DNA of 64,000 nucleotides from NCBI RefSeq assembly GCF_000166195.2, contig NZ_CM001403.1, positions 5,536,432 through 5,600,431 on the forward strand, in the 5' to 3' direction. The stretch is from Mucilaginibacter paludis DSM 18603 (GTDB lineage Bacteria > Bacteroidota > Bacteroidia > Sphingobacteriales > Sphingobacteriaceae). The translations under genes and the position numbers were made by a program. The notes below the pieces were generated by a model. That model saw nothing but the letters and a program-made list of their open reading frames with translations. It was not told where the DNA came from and ran no database searches. Shown piece by piece: positions 42,970 through 51,625 of this stretch. The stretch's first letter is position 1, and the number at the start of each line of letters is the position of its first letter.

Positions 42970-45900
42970 ATGTATAAAATTTATACCAAACCCTTTGGTG
43001 TGCCTAATCCGCACGTCCGTAAATTACTGCTCATTATGCGATTGATCCCCCTAATCATTTTAGCAGCTATTATGCAAGTAAGCGCATCCACCTACGCGCA
43101 GCGCATCACCCTAAACGAAAAAAATGCCCCCTTAGAAAAGGTGTTCAAGGAGATCCGCAAGCAAAGCGGGTACGATTTTATTTTCGACCGTAAGTTATTA
43201 TTAAAAGCAAGCCCGGTAAATATCACCGTAAACAATGCGCCCTTAGAGGATGTATTGAAAAGCTGTTTTACCGACCAGCCCTTAACTTACGAACTCGAAG
43301 AAAAAACGGTTGTAGTTAAAGAAAGGGAGGCTACCATAGTAGAAAAGATAAAGCGTTTTTTTACCAATATTACCGTTACCGGTACTGTAAAAGATGAAGA
43401 CGGCAAATTGCTTACAGGTGTTACAGTAACCGTAAAAGGAACCGGTAAACGGGCCGTTACCAATATGGTTGGGAGTTTTATTTTGCCTGATGTACCTAAA
43501 GATGCCGTATTGATATTTACCACTATTGGTAAAGAACCGGTTGAAGTTAAAGTAAACGGAAAAACATCGGTTACGGTAACCCTTAAAACAAAAATAATGC
43601 AGTTAGGGGAGGTTACCGTAAATACCGGTTACCAGATATTGCAAAGAAGCGATATGGTGGGGGCTGCCAGTTATCTTAACGCTAAGGATCTTAACCTTAA
43701 TGGTTTGAATACGCTCGAGCAGGCATTGCAAGGTAAATTGGCCGGGGTTGTGGTAACAAATACAAGCGGTTTAACCGGAACCCGCCAAAAAACAAGAGTA
43801 CGCGGCACATCAACCCTGAGCGGTACCCAAGAACCTATCTGGGTGGTTGATGGTATCATCCAGGAAGATCCGCTGCCGTTTAAAACCCAGGTATTAAACT
43901 CGTTAGGGAGCGTCACCCAAGATAATTTCGATTATATTAAAAACTTTGTAGGTAACTCCATCAACTGGCTAAACCCCAATGATATTGAAGATATTACCGT
44001 ATTGAAAGATGCCTCTGCTACAGCCATATATGGCGTTAGGGCGGCCAATGGGGTTATTGTAATTACCACAAAAAAAGGCAAAGCCGGGCCAATAGCCATC
44101 AGCTACTCAACCAACATCAGCACCACCGAAAAGGTTACTTATGATAAGCTGAACATGATGAACTCGAAAGAGCGTGTTTCCGTATCGCGCGAGATATACG
44201 ACAGGGGCCTGATAGCGAGCAGCGTTGTAAACAATAATATAGGCTATGCCGGCGCATTGAATGATTACCTCTATAACAAAACCATAACTTCCGACCAGTT
44301 TAACACCCGCGTAGCCGCGCTCGAATCGCAAAACACCAATTGGTTTGATATCCTTTTTAGGGCGCCTATCAGCACCAATCATAATTTAAGTGTATCGGGT
44401 GGCAGTAATAACACCTCGTATTATTCTTCCATCGGCTACAACCAATCAAACGGAACCGCCATAGGTAACGATAGTAAAGGCTATACGGCTAACCTGAGGG
44501 TTAACTCGCAGGTATCTAAAAAATTTACTTTCGGAACCCGTCTTTCGGCGTCAAATAAAACAACCAACGGCTTTTACCAGGTTGACCCTTATGGTTACGC
44601 CAGTACCATTAACAGGGTATTGCCTGCGTATAACAGCGATGGTTCTAACTATTTTTATACCGGCTTAAGAAACTATAAATACAATGTGCTCAACGAGCTC
44701 GCCAATACCGGCAACTCCAACAAGGTACAATCGGCAAATGTAGCCATTGACGCCAATTACGAAATTATTCCGGGGCTTAAGGTTCAAAGTTTATACAGCT
44801 ACAACGCCATTACAACACGGGGCGAATCCTACGCTACCGAGCAATCAGAATATGTTGCGGCAACCCTGCGTTTTTGGGATTACGGCACAGTAAAATCAGT
44901 CGATGCGGCATACAAAAACAGCAAGTTGCCTGTAGGCGGCGAGTTTAACCAGATGGTAACCACAAGCAACTCGTGGAACTGGCGCAATAGCTTATCGTAC
45001 AGCAAGGTGCTTAAACAAAAGCACGTGTTTACCGTACTTTTTGGGCAGGAGTTTAACAGCGTGCGCTATACCGGCTTTTCATCTACCAATTACGGTTACC
45101 TGCGAGACAGAGGCCGTTCTTTTGCGGCCTTACCTACAACCTACACTTCCGCCAATACGGTTAACCCCTTGCTGAGCGTACAGCCAACTATAACAGATAA
45201 CCTAACCAATACGATGGGCATGTATTTAACCGGAAGTTACAGTTATGATAACCGGTATGTAGCCAATATCAGCGTGCGTACAGACCGGTCGAACCGTTTC
45301 GGCCAGTTCACCAACGAATCGTTCAACCCGGTTTATGCAGGTGGTCTGAGGTGGAATATAGCCAACGAAAAATGGTTTGACCGTACCAGCTGGTTATCCG
45401 CCCTCAGCCTGAGGAGTTCGTTCGGTTTCCAGCGGAATATATCAACCAATGTAAGCCCCGACCTGATCGTTAAAGTGCCAACCACGCCGGCATCAAGTGT
45501 TGTGGATGCGTTTACTGGCGATAATTTATTAACCATAAGCTCTTTACCTTACGGTGATTTGCGCTGGGAAAAAAACCTGTCGGTAAATTTAGGCTTGGAT
45601 TTCAGCCTGTTCCAGAACAAGGTACAGGGATCGGTGGAGTACTATACCAAAAGGGGGCGCGATCTGATCACCAGTTTAAATATACCTATAGAGTACGGCG
45701 TTAACTCCATGCTGGTTAACGGTGGCTCAATGGATAATACAGGCTACGAGGTTACTGCTAACTTTGTGCCGGTACGCACCAAAAACTTTACCTGGTCGGT
45801 TACGGCTAACACGTCTAAAAACAGCAATACCATTACCAAGGTGGGTACTCAACTGGCTACCTGGCGCACAGCCGTATCGGGCGGCCTTAATAAAGTAGGC

Positions 45901-46560
45901 GACCCGGTTTCCGGCTTTTACGCCTTTAAATTTACCGGGGTTGATGCCACCAACGGCCGGCCTAAAATTGATCTGAGTTATGCCGCCGGTGCCGATGTGG
46001 CTAAGGATCCTACTGCCTATATGCAGTATGTTGGTAAAATGGATCCCGATTTTACATCAGGCCTGGGCATGAACTTCCGTTATAAAATGCTCACCCTGAG
46101 CTCAAGCTTCTACCTGCAGTTAGGAGGTAAAAAATTCTTGGCGCCACTGTACACCCTTACCTCCAACCTGCCTACCGAGTATCAAAATTTATCCAGAAAT
46201 ATTCTGGACAGATGGACGCCAACCAATACCAGTTCAAATATCCCGGGCTTACCGGATAAGTCTATCCCATCGGTATTATTACCTAACGGTACCTATGTTG
46301 ACCTGTATGATATGTACAACAACAGTACCGACAGGATTGTGAGCGCCTCCAGCCTTCGTTGCAATAATTTAAGCTTAAGTTACGCTCTGAGCCCAAGCCT
46401 TACCCAAAGGCTGCGGTGTAAAAGCATCAATGCCGGGTTTGGCGTAAGTAATCCCTTCTCTATTAACAGCAGCAAATTTAACGGGGTTGACCCCGAAGTA
46501 GCTACCGGCGGGCAGCCACGTACCAGATCATACACACTTAATTTAGCCATCAGTCTTTAA
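42970..46560 (+). CDS. SusC/RagA-type TonB-linked outer-membrane transporter with STN domain
   Basis: A 1196-residue active-import barrel. The order is: signal peptide (LIPLIILAAIMQVSASTYAQ), STN signalling domain (about 45-120, with ITVNNAPLEDVLKSCF), carboxypeptidase-like domain (VTGTVKDEDGKLLTGVTVTV), plug (about 220-370, with VRGTSTLSGTQEPIWVVDG and VLKDASATAIYGVRAANGV, the SusC hallmark), then the barrel. STN plus FecR and ECF means ligand binding can be reported across the envelope. It is paired with SusD 11 bases downstream. The linked proteases suggest peptides as substrate rather than glycans. Confidence 0.96.
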   Translation: MYKIYTKPFGVPNPHVRKLLLIMRLIPLIILAAIMQVSASTYAQRITLNEKNAPLEKVFKEIRKQSGYDFIFDRKLLLKASPVNITVNNAPLEDVLKSCFTDQPLTYELEEKTVVVKEREATIVEKIKRFFTNITVTGTVKDEDGKLLTGVTVTVKGTGKRAVTNMVGSFILPDVPKDAVLIFTTIGKEPVEVKVNGKTSVTVTLKTKIMQLGEVTVNTGYQILQRSDMVGAASYLNAKDLNLNGLNTLEQALQGKLAGVVVTNTSGLTGTRQKTRVRGTSTLSGTQEPIWVVDGIIQEDPLPFKTQVLNSLGSVTQDNFDYIKNFVGNSINWLNPNDIEDITVLKDASATAIYGVRAANGVIVITTKKGKAGPIAISYSTNISTTEKVTYDKLNMMNSKERVSVSREIYDRGLIASSVVNNNIGYAGALNDYLYNKTITSDQFNTRVAALESQNTNWFDILFRAPISTNHNLSVSGGSNNTSYYSSIGYNQSNGTAIGNDSKGYTANLRVNSQVSKKFTFGTRLSASNKTTNGFYQVDPYGYASTINRVLPAYNSDGSNYFYTGLRNYKYNVLNELANTGNSNKVQSANVAIDANYEIIPGLKVQSLYSYNAITTRGESYATEQSEYVAATLRFWDYGTVKSVDAAYKNSKLPVGGEFNQMVTTSNSWNWRNSLSYSKVLKQKHVFTVLFGQEFNSVRYTGFSSTNYGYLRDRGRSFAALPTTYTSANTVNPLLSVQPTITDNLTNTMGMYLTGSYSYDNRYVANISVRTDRSNRFGQFTNESFNPVYAGGLRWNIANEKWFDRTSWLSALSLRSSFGFQRNISTNVSPDLIVKVPTTPASSVVDAFTGDNLLTISSLPYGDLRWEKNLSVNLGLDFSLFQNKVQGSVEYYTKRGRDLITSLNIPIEYGVNSMLVNGGSMDNTGYEVTANFVPVRTKNFTWSVTANTSKNSNTITKVGTQLATWRTAVSGGLNKVGDPVSGFYAFKFTGVDATNGRPKIDLSYAAGADVAKDPTAYMQYVGKMDPDFTSGLGMNFRYKMLTLSSSFYLQLGGKKFLAPLYTLTSNLPTEYQNLSRNILDRWTPTNTSSNIPGLPDKSIPSVLLPNGTYVDLYDMYNNSTDRIVSASSLRCNNLSLSYALSPSLTQRLRCKSINAGFGVSNPFSINSSKFNGVDPEVATGGQPRTRSYTLNLAISL

Positions 46561-46571
46561 CTCGTAAAAAA

Positions 46572-48080
46572 ATGAAAAAACTTACTATATATGGCCTGTT
46601 ATTACTTTGCTTGGTGCTGGGCTCATGCAAAAAGTTTCTGGATGAATACAGCCAGGATGAGATCAAGCCCACCACCACAACCGACCTGATATCATTGATG
46701 TACAGCGATGCCTATCCATATCAAACCCCTACCGAAAATTTCGACCTGCTAACAGACGATATTCAGTGCAACGGCTTGTCTAAAACCACCGCCGGCGACC
46801 AGGTATCCACTTATGTAACCCCTCTGCAAAATGGGACGGCCATGTTTAAGTTTGACCCTACCATGTTTGATGTTACCAGCACTATACCCTCCGGCGCCGA
46901 TGTTTATACCACTTATTACAGCAAAATTAAAGGTTGCAACGTAGTGATGGACCAATTGCCTAACGTATCGGGCAGCGATCAGGATAAGAATGCCATTATG
47001 GGGCAATGCTTGTTTTTACGGGCATTTTATTACCTTAAGCTGGTAACAATTTATGCGCAACCCTACAACGGTTCGGGTGTTGATGCTTCAACCAGCCTGG
47101 GCGTGCCGCTGGTAATATCGAGCCAGGTACGCGATGGTAGCCTAACCCGGAATACGCTTAAAGAAGTTTACGACCAGATTGAAACAGACTTGCTCAAGGC
47201 CCTGGATTTGCTCAAAGCAAATTATACCCCTACCACTACATTTCGTGTTGGCAGTACCGCTGCTTATTGTTTATTATCAAGGTTTTATGTGTATCGCGGC
47301 TTAGATACCGATTGGGATAAAGCCATCAACTATGCAACACTGGGGCTTCAGCAAAATTCAAATTTAACCAGCTTCAATACCTTTGTAAGCGCTACTAATG
47401 CCATTGTAAATACAGGCATTTACAGCTCTACCAACCCCGAAACAATATGGGTTTATGGCAGCAATCCCAATAGCGATGTCCGGTATTTTCCAACGGTTAC
47501 CAGCACCTATATCCCGCCATATACCGTATCGGCTTCGTTGAGTACACTATATACACAAAACAGTACCACCAGTAACTACGGCGATCTGCGTTATCGAGTT
47601 TACTTTAATAGCTTTACAGGCATCGGTCCCTATACCACGGCCAAATCGGTCACAAACGCCACTTACGGTAGCAAAGGGCTGCGTGTAGCCGAACTTTATT
47701 TAAACCGAGCCGAAGCATACGCCAGGCGTTTAGCTAAAAATGGCGCCGCTGCTGATGGCGTACAGGCACTGGCTGATTTAAATACCCTGCGGGCAACCCG
47801 TTTTGATACACGCTCGGCCGCTTACACTCCCGTTGCTATTACCGATGCTACTGCTTTGTTTAAATTTTACCAGGACGAACGCCGCCGCGAGCTTTGCCTT
47901 GAAGACGGCCACCGCTGGGTTGATATTAAACGTTTTGGCCTGGCTGTTACCCATGTTTACACCGGTGCAGATGGCTTAACGGCTACTTTTACACTGGCGG
48001 CGGGTAGCAAGCTTTACGCTTTGCCCATCCCTTACACGGCTATTAATAACAACCCGGGTTTGGTGCAAAACCCACGATAA
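46572..48080 (+). CDS. SusD/RagB-family substrate-binding lipoprotein
   Basis: A 502-residue surface lipoprotein: lipobox LGSC (cysteine 19, then KKFLDEYSQDE). The N-terminal helical TPR-like half includes MGQCLFLRAFYYLKLVTIYA, and the C-terminus has the RagB/SusD signature YQDERRRELCLEDGHRWVDI and LYALPIPYTAINNNPGLVQN. It caps the SusC barrel and captures the ligand. It starts 11 bases after SusC, in the same operon. Confidence 0.95.
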   Translation: MKKLTIYGLLLLCLVLGSCKKFLDEYSQDEIKPTTTTDLISLMYSDAYPYQTPTENFDLLTDDIQCNGLSKTTAGDQVSTYVTPLQNGTAMFKFDPTMFDVTSTIPSGADVYTTYYSKIKGCNVVMDQLPNVSGSDQDKNAIMGQCLFLRAFYYLKLVTIYAQPYNGSGVDASTSLGVPLVISSQVRDGSLTRNTLKEVYDQIETDLLKALDLLKANYTPTTTFRVGSTAAYCLLSRFYVYRGLDTDWDKAINYATLGLQQNSNLTSFNTFVSATNAIVNTGIYSSTNPETIWVYGSNPNSDVRYFPTVTSTYIPPYTVSASLSTLYTQNSTTSNYGDLRYRVYFNSFTGIGPYTTAKSVTNATYGSKGLRVAELYLNRAEAYARRLAKNGAAADGVQALADLNTLRATRFDTRSAAYTPVAITDATALFKFYQDERRRELCLEDGHRWVDIKRFGLAVTHVYTGADGLTATFTLAAGSKLYALPIPYTAINNNPGLVQNPR

Positions 48081-48109
48081 TTGTTTGTTTACCTTAATTA
48101 TTGATCATC

Positions 48110-49054
48110 ATGAAAATATTCAAATTAACTTTGGTAATGCTTTTTGCGGTTGCGATAATGGTTTCCTGTAAAAAGAGCGACGGTACTTTATCCCCCTCGG
48201 GCCTCAGCGAAGCTTACGTTATCCCGCAGGGCACTCATACTTACGATGCTACCATTGTAGGCTACCTGCAAAGCTATAATACCAACATACTTTATAATTT
48301 TACCGATAGGGATGCTTACTGGACCCCCACCGCCTGGACCAAGCCAACCGGCCCATCGTCCATAGGATACTGGACACCTGGGGTTGAGCTTAGCGTTGCC
48401 GATCAAAATTATGTTGGTGCCCAGCTTGACCTGATTAAAAAGAAGTGGTTTAATTTTTACTCCGACAAGTTTCTTAAAAAGTTTCTTCCTTCGAAAATAT
48501 TGCTTTGCAGCAAGCTCGACTCGGTTATAAATACGCTTTTTTTTACACCTACAGTAGGTTACACCAAATCGGTAAAATCAGTAGCGGCATATTACAGTTA
48601 TGATAACATTACCGTTAACTACGGCAGCGCCGCGGTAACCACCATGACTAAGAACGACTCGATGGGCTTTGTGGCTAAGGCAAACCTGATCTTTATTCAA
48701 AGTATGATAGCCAGAGGCGTGGTTACACCCACTACCGAATTTATTAATTCGGCAGATTATGCCACCACCATGACCAGCACTACACAATCTTATGGCAAGG
48801 GCATCATTGTAGGTTATAGCTCTCCCTCGGCCACCGCCGATTGGAATGCTTATATAACCGCCATGGTAAGCTACTCTGAACCCAACCTGAACGCATCTGT
48901 AGCTATAACCAACACCACTGCTGCTGGTATATTAAACGCCACTAAAGATGTAAACGGGCAAATCCGGAAAAGGTATAACATCGTAAGGAACTATTATATC
49001 AACGAGTACCAGGTAGATCTGCAAAAAATAGGCAATGCGGCAAAAGGGCTGTAA
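48110..49054 (+). CDS. Lipoprotein resembling SusCD-linked zinc metallopeptidases, without HExxH
   Basis: A 314-residue lipoprotein; MKIFKLTLVMLFAVAIMVSC gives a lipobox (MVSC). By eye the body follows the family of putative zinc-binding metallopeptidase lipoproteins (PF15890 type) that accompany SusC/SusD. GKGIIVGYSSPSATADWNAY corresponds to the 'GFV..YASSSP.EDF' block, and RKRYNIVRNYYINEYQVDL to the C-terminal helix. The expected HHEF.HIL motif is replaced by NLIFIQSM (in AKANLIFIQSMIARG), so no zinc site remains. It is probably a binding accessory rather than an enzyme. The family link is by eye and should be treated as tentative. The TTG at 48101 is less likely as the start. Confidence 0.6.
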   Translation: MKIFKLTLVMLFAVAIMVSCKKSDGTLSPSGLSEAYVIPQGTHTYDATIVGYLQSYNTNILYNFTDRDAYWTPTAWTKPTGPSSIGYWTPGVELSVADQNYVGAQLDLIKKKWFNFYSDKFLKKFLPSKILLCSKLDSVINTLFFTPTVGYTKSVKSVAAYYSYDNITVNYGSAAVTTMTKNDSMGFVAKANLIFIQSMIARGVVTPTTEFINSADYATTMTSTTQSYGKGIIVGYSSPSATADWNAYITAMVSYSEPNLNASVAITNTTAAGILNATKDVNGQIRKRYNIVRNYYINEYQVDLQKIGNAAKGL

Positions 49055-49146
49055 TTGTTACAGCGGCAGCATATTGCAATAACCTTTATGGGGCGGCCAA
49101 AGGCGGCAGCCCCATTACCCAAAATCTGTATTTTAAACTACGTTTC

Positions 49147-51621
49147 ATGAAGATTACAGCCAAATTATTATGTGGCCTGCTTTTAACTGTGCCTGTTTTT
49201 TGTGCCCGTGCACAAAGCGATAAACCGGTACCATCCGTAAATACCTTTGTTAAGCCCGGCGCAAAGCAATACAAGGGAATGTTTAATATTTATGTTCAGG
49301 ACGATAAATATTTAATGGAAATCCCTAACAGGTTGCTGGGCCGCGATATCCTGACAACGGTCAGCATTATCGAAGGATCAGCACAGCGCAAGCGAGATCC
49401 TGCCATGCGTTTTGGCTATGCCGGCGATGCCGTGGGCGATCAGGTGATCTCGTTCCGTAAAAGCCGTTTCGCTAAGATGGAACTTGTAGTACCCGAGTTT
49501 GTAAAAGCTACCGATACTACTAATATCTACATCAAATCCTTGCGGTTAAGTTTATCGCCAAGCTTGCTGGCATTTGATATTGTTGCCGCCAGCGATACCT
49601 CATCCATGATAGATATCACCAAATTATTTGCGGGCGATAACGAATTATTCTCGTTAAAAGGCGCAAAGGATGAGCTTAAGCTCGGCGCCTACGAAGCCGA
49701 GAAATCTAAAATTACGGGCGTAAGCTGTTTTGCCAATAATATTGTTTTCCGTTCAATAAAAAGCTATGCCGAGGGGGCGCCGCTCGCCGAGCCTCCGCGC
49801 GAAGCCAACAGGCCGCCCTCGGCTAAAAAGCCGCAAACCTATCCTACGCAATGGCTGGTGGGCTCGTCGTGGTGCCTGTTGCCCGAGCAGCCAATGACAC
49901 CGCGCTACGCCGACAGAAGGGTTGGCTATTTTTTAACCGGCATAAACAATTACGATAAAGACCCTCAAAAGGTTGAAATGGTGGCCATGGCCAACCGTTG
50001 GCGCATGGAACCCAAACCAGCCGATGTGGAGAAGTATTTAAAAGGTGAGCTGGTTGAGCCTCAAAAACCCATTGTGTTTTATATTGACCGCAATACGCCG
50101 GCGTATTTAATACCTTATTTTATTAAAGGGGTAAATGCCTGGCAATCGGCTTTCGAGAAAATAGGCTTTAAAAATGCCATCATAGGCAAGCTTGCGCCAA
50201 CGCAGGCCGAAGATCCGGGCTTCAGTATGGAAGATTCGCGGTATTCCTATATCTCCTACAAACCCTCCGAAATGGCCAACGCTTATGGCCCTCAGGTGGT
50301 AGATCCCCGTTCGGGCGAAATCCTGTCCTCCCACGTTGCCGTTTTTCATAATATTATGGAGTTGCTGGAGCGCTGGTATTTTTCCATGTGTGCCGCTACA
50401 GACCCACGGGCGCGGCAATTTCCGTTTGACCACGACCTGATGGGCAGCTTGCTGAAAAACGTAATTACACACGAGGTAGGGCATACCCTGGGCCTGAGGC
50501 ATGATTTTGCCGGCAGCGCCTCATACCCTGTTGATAGCATCCGCAACAAAAAGTTTGTACAAAAAAATGGTTTTGGCCCATCAGTAATGGATTATATGCG
50601 CTTTAACTATGCGGCGCAGCCTCAAGACCAGATGAGTGCTGAAGAATTGCTGCCGCATATTGGTGTTTATGATGATTTTGCTATTGACTGGGGATACCGC
50701 TACCGCCCGCAATTTACCGACCCGTTTAGAGAGAAACAGTTTTTGCAGGATTGGGTATCGCAAAAAAGAAAAGACCCCAGGTTTTTTTATTACGATGAAA
50801 GTGATTTTAACGACCCGCGCGTACAGGCGGAAGATGTTGGCGATGACGACATGAAGGCAAACCGCCTGGGCGTAAACAACCTCAAAATCACGATGGCCAA
50901 TCTGGAAAAATGGACCGCCGGAGATGATGACCGCCATACGCTGCTACGATCAATGTACCGGGCAGTTGAGGGGCGCTACTATACCTACCTCAAGCATGCG
51001 TTAAAAAGTGTAGGCGGCGGGTTTAGCAATTATAATTTAAGGGGCGAAAATAGCTATGGCTACAAGCCGGTGAGCTATGCACAGCAAAAGGAAGCGATGG
51101 CGTATTTGAAAGACTTTATGTTTACCGAGCCCAAATGGCTGTACGCAGCTGGAATAAAAGATAAAACACATTTCAATTTCAGTACCGATGTTGAGGAATC
51201 ATACAGCGACCTTTTTGGCAGGCTGGTATCAAAATATCCGCAAATGGTAAAAAACCAAACGCTGGTCGGCGATACCACCTATTGCGTTCACGAGTTTCTG
51301 ACGGATCTGCAGCAGGCTACTTTCGGTAAAATAATGGACGGCAAACCCATATCCGAGTACGACCGTATGCTGCAACGTACATTCATGAATAAAATATTGA
51401 TGCACGTAGATAATAAGAACAACCTTGCAGGCAATGTAAGCATCGAAATGATCAACCTTTTGAACCTTACCGCCAGCCAGGCAAAAGCGGCGGCGGCAAT
51501 TAATCACGACCTGATCTCTAAAAGCCATTTGATAGCCATTGTACACATGATTGATGTGTGGCGCACCGGCAAGAAAGATTCTTTTTTAACCAATTTACCT
51601 GTTGATAAAACTACCAGATAA
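49147..51621 (+). CDS. Zinc-dependent metalloprotease (DUF5117/DUF4953 type), active
   Basis: An exported protease of 824 residues with a signal peptide (LLCGLLLTVPVFCARA, then QS). The N-terminal part (about 30-300) is beta-rich with KGMFNIYVQDDKYLMEIP, as in the DUF5118/5117 proteins. The catalytic part has VITHEVGHTLGLRHDF with histidines 442, 446 and 452 and glutamate 443, a metzincin-like HExxHxxGxxH motif, and a Met-turn SVMDYMRFNY at residues 479-488. All zinc and acid residues are present. The next gene is a paralogue without these residues. It probably cuts proteins outside the cell or in the periplasm for SusCD uptake. Confidence 0.92.
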   Translation: MKITAKLLCGLLLTVPVFCARAQSDKPVPSVNTFVKPGAKQYKGMFNIYVQDDKYLMEIPNRLLGRDILTTVSIIEGSAQRKRDPAMRFGYAGDAVGDQVISFRKSRFAKMELVVPEFVKATDTTNIYIKSLRLSLSPSLLAFDIVAASDTSSMIDITKLFAGDNELFSLKGAKDELKLGAYEAEKSKITGVSCFANNIVFRSIKSYAEGAPLAEPPREANRPPSAKKPQTYPTQWLVGSSWCLLPEQPMTPRYADRRVGYFLTGINNYDKDPQKVEMVAMANRWRMEPKPADVEKYLKGELVEPQKPIVFYIDRNTPAYLIPYFIKGVNAWQSAFEKIGFKNAIIGKLAPTQAEDPGFSMEDSRYSYISYKPSEMANAYGPQVVDPRSGEILSSHVAVFHNIMELLERWYFSMCAATDPRARQFPFDHDLMGSLLKNVITHEVGHTLGLRHDFAGSASYPVDSIRNKKFVQKNGFGPSVMDYMRFNYAAQPQDQMSAEELLPHIGVYDDFAIDWGYRYRPQFTDPFREKQFLQDWVSQKRKDPRFFYYDESDFNDPRVQAEDVGDDDMKANRLGVNNLKITMANLEKWTAGDDDRHTLLRSMYRAVEGRYYTYLKHALKSVGGGFSNYNLRGENSYGYKPVSYAQQKEAMAYLKDFMFTEPKWLYAAGIKDKTHFNFSTDVEESYSDLFGRLVSKYPQMVKNQTLVGDTTYCVHEFLTDLQQATFGKIMDGKPISEYDRMLQRTFMNKILMHVDNKNNLAGNVSIEMINLLNLTASQAKAAAAINHDLISKSHLIAIVHMIDVWRTGKKDSFLTNLPVDKTTR

Positions 51622-51625
51622 AACA

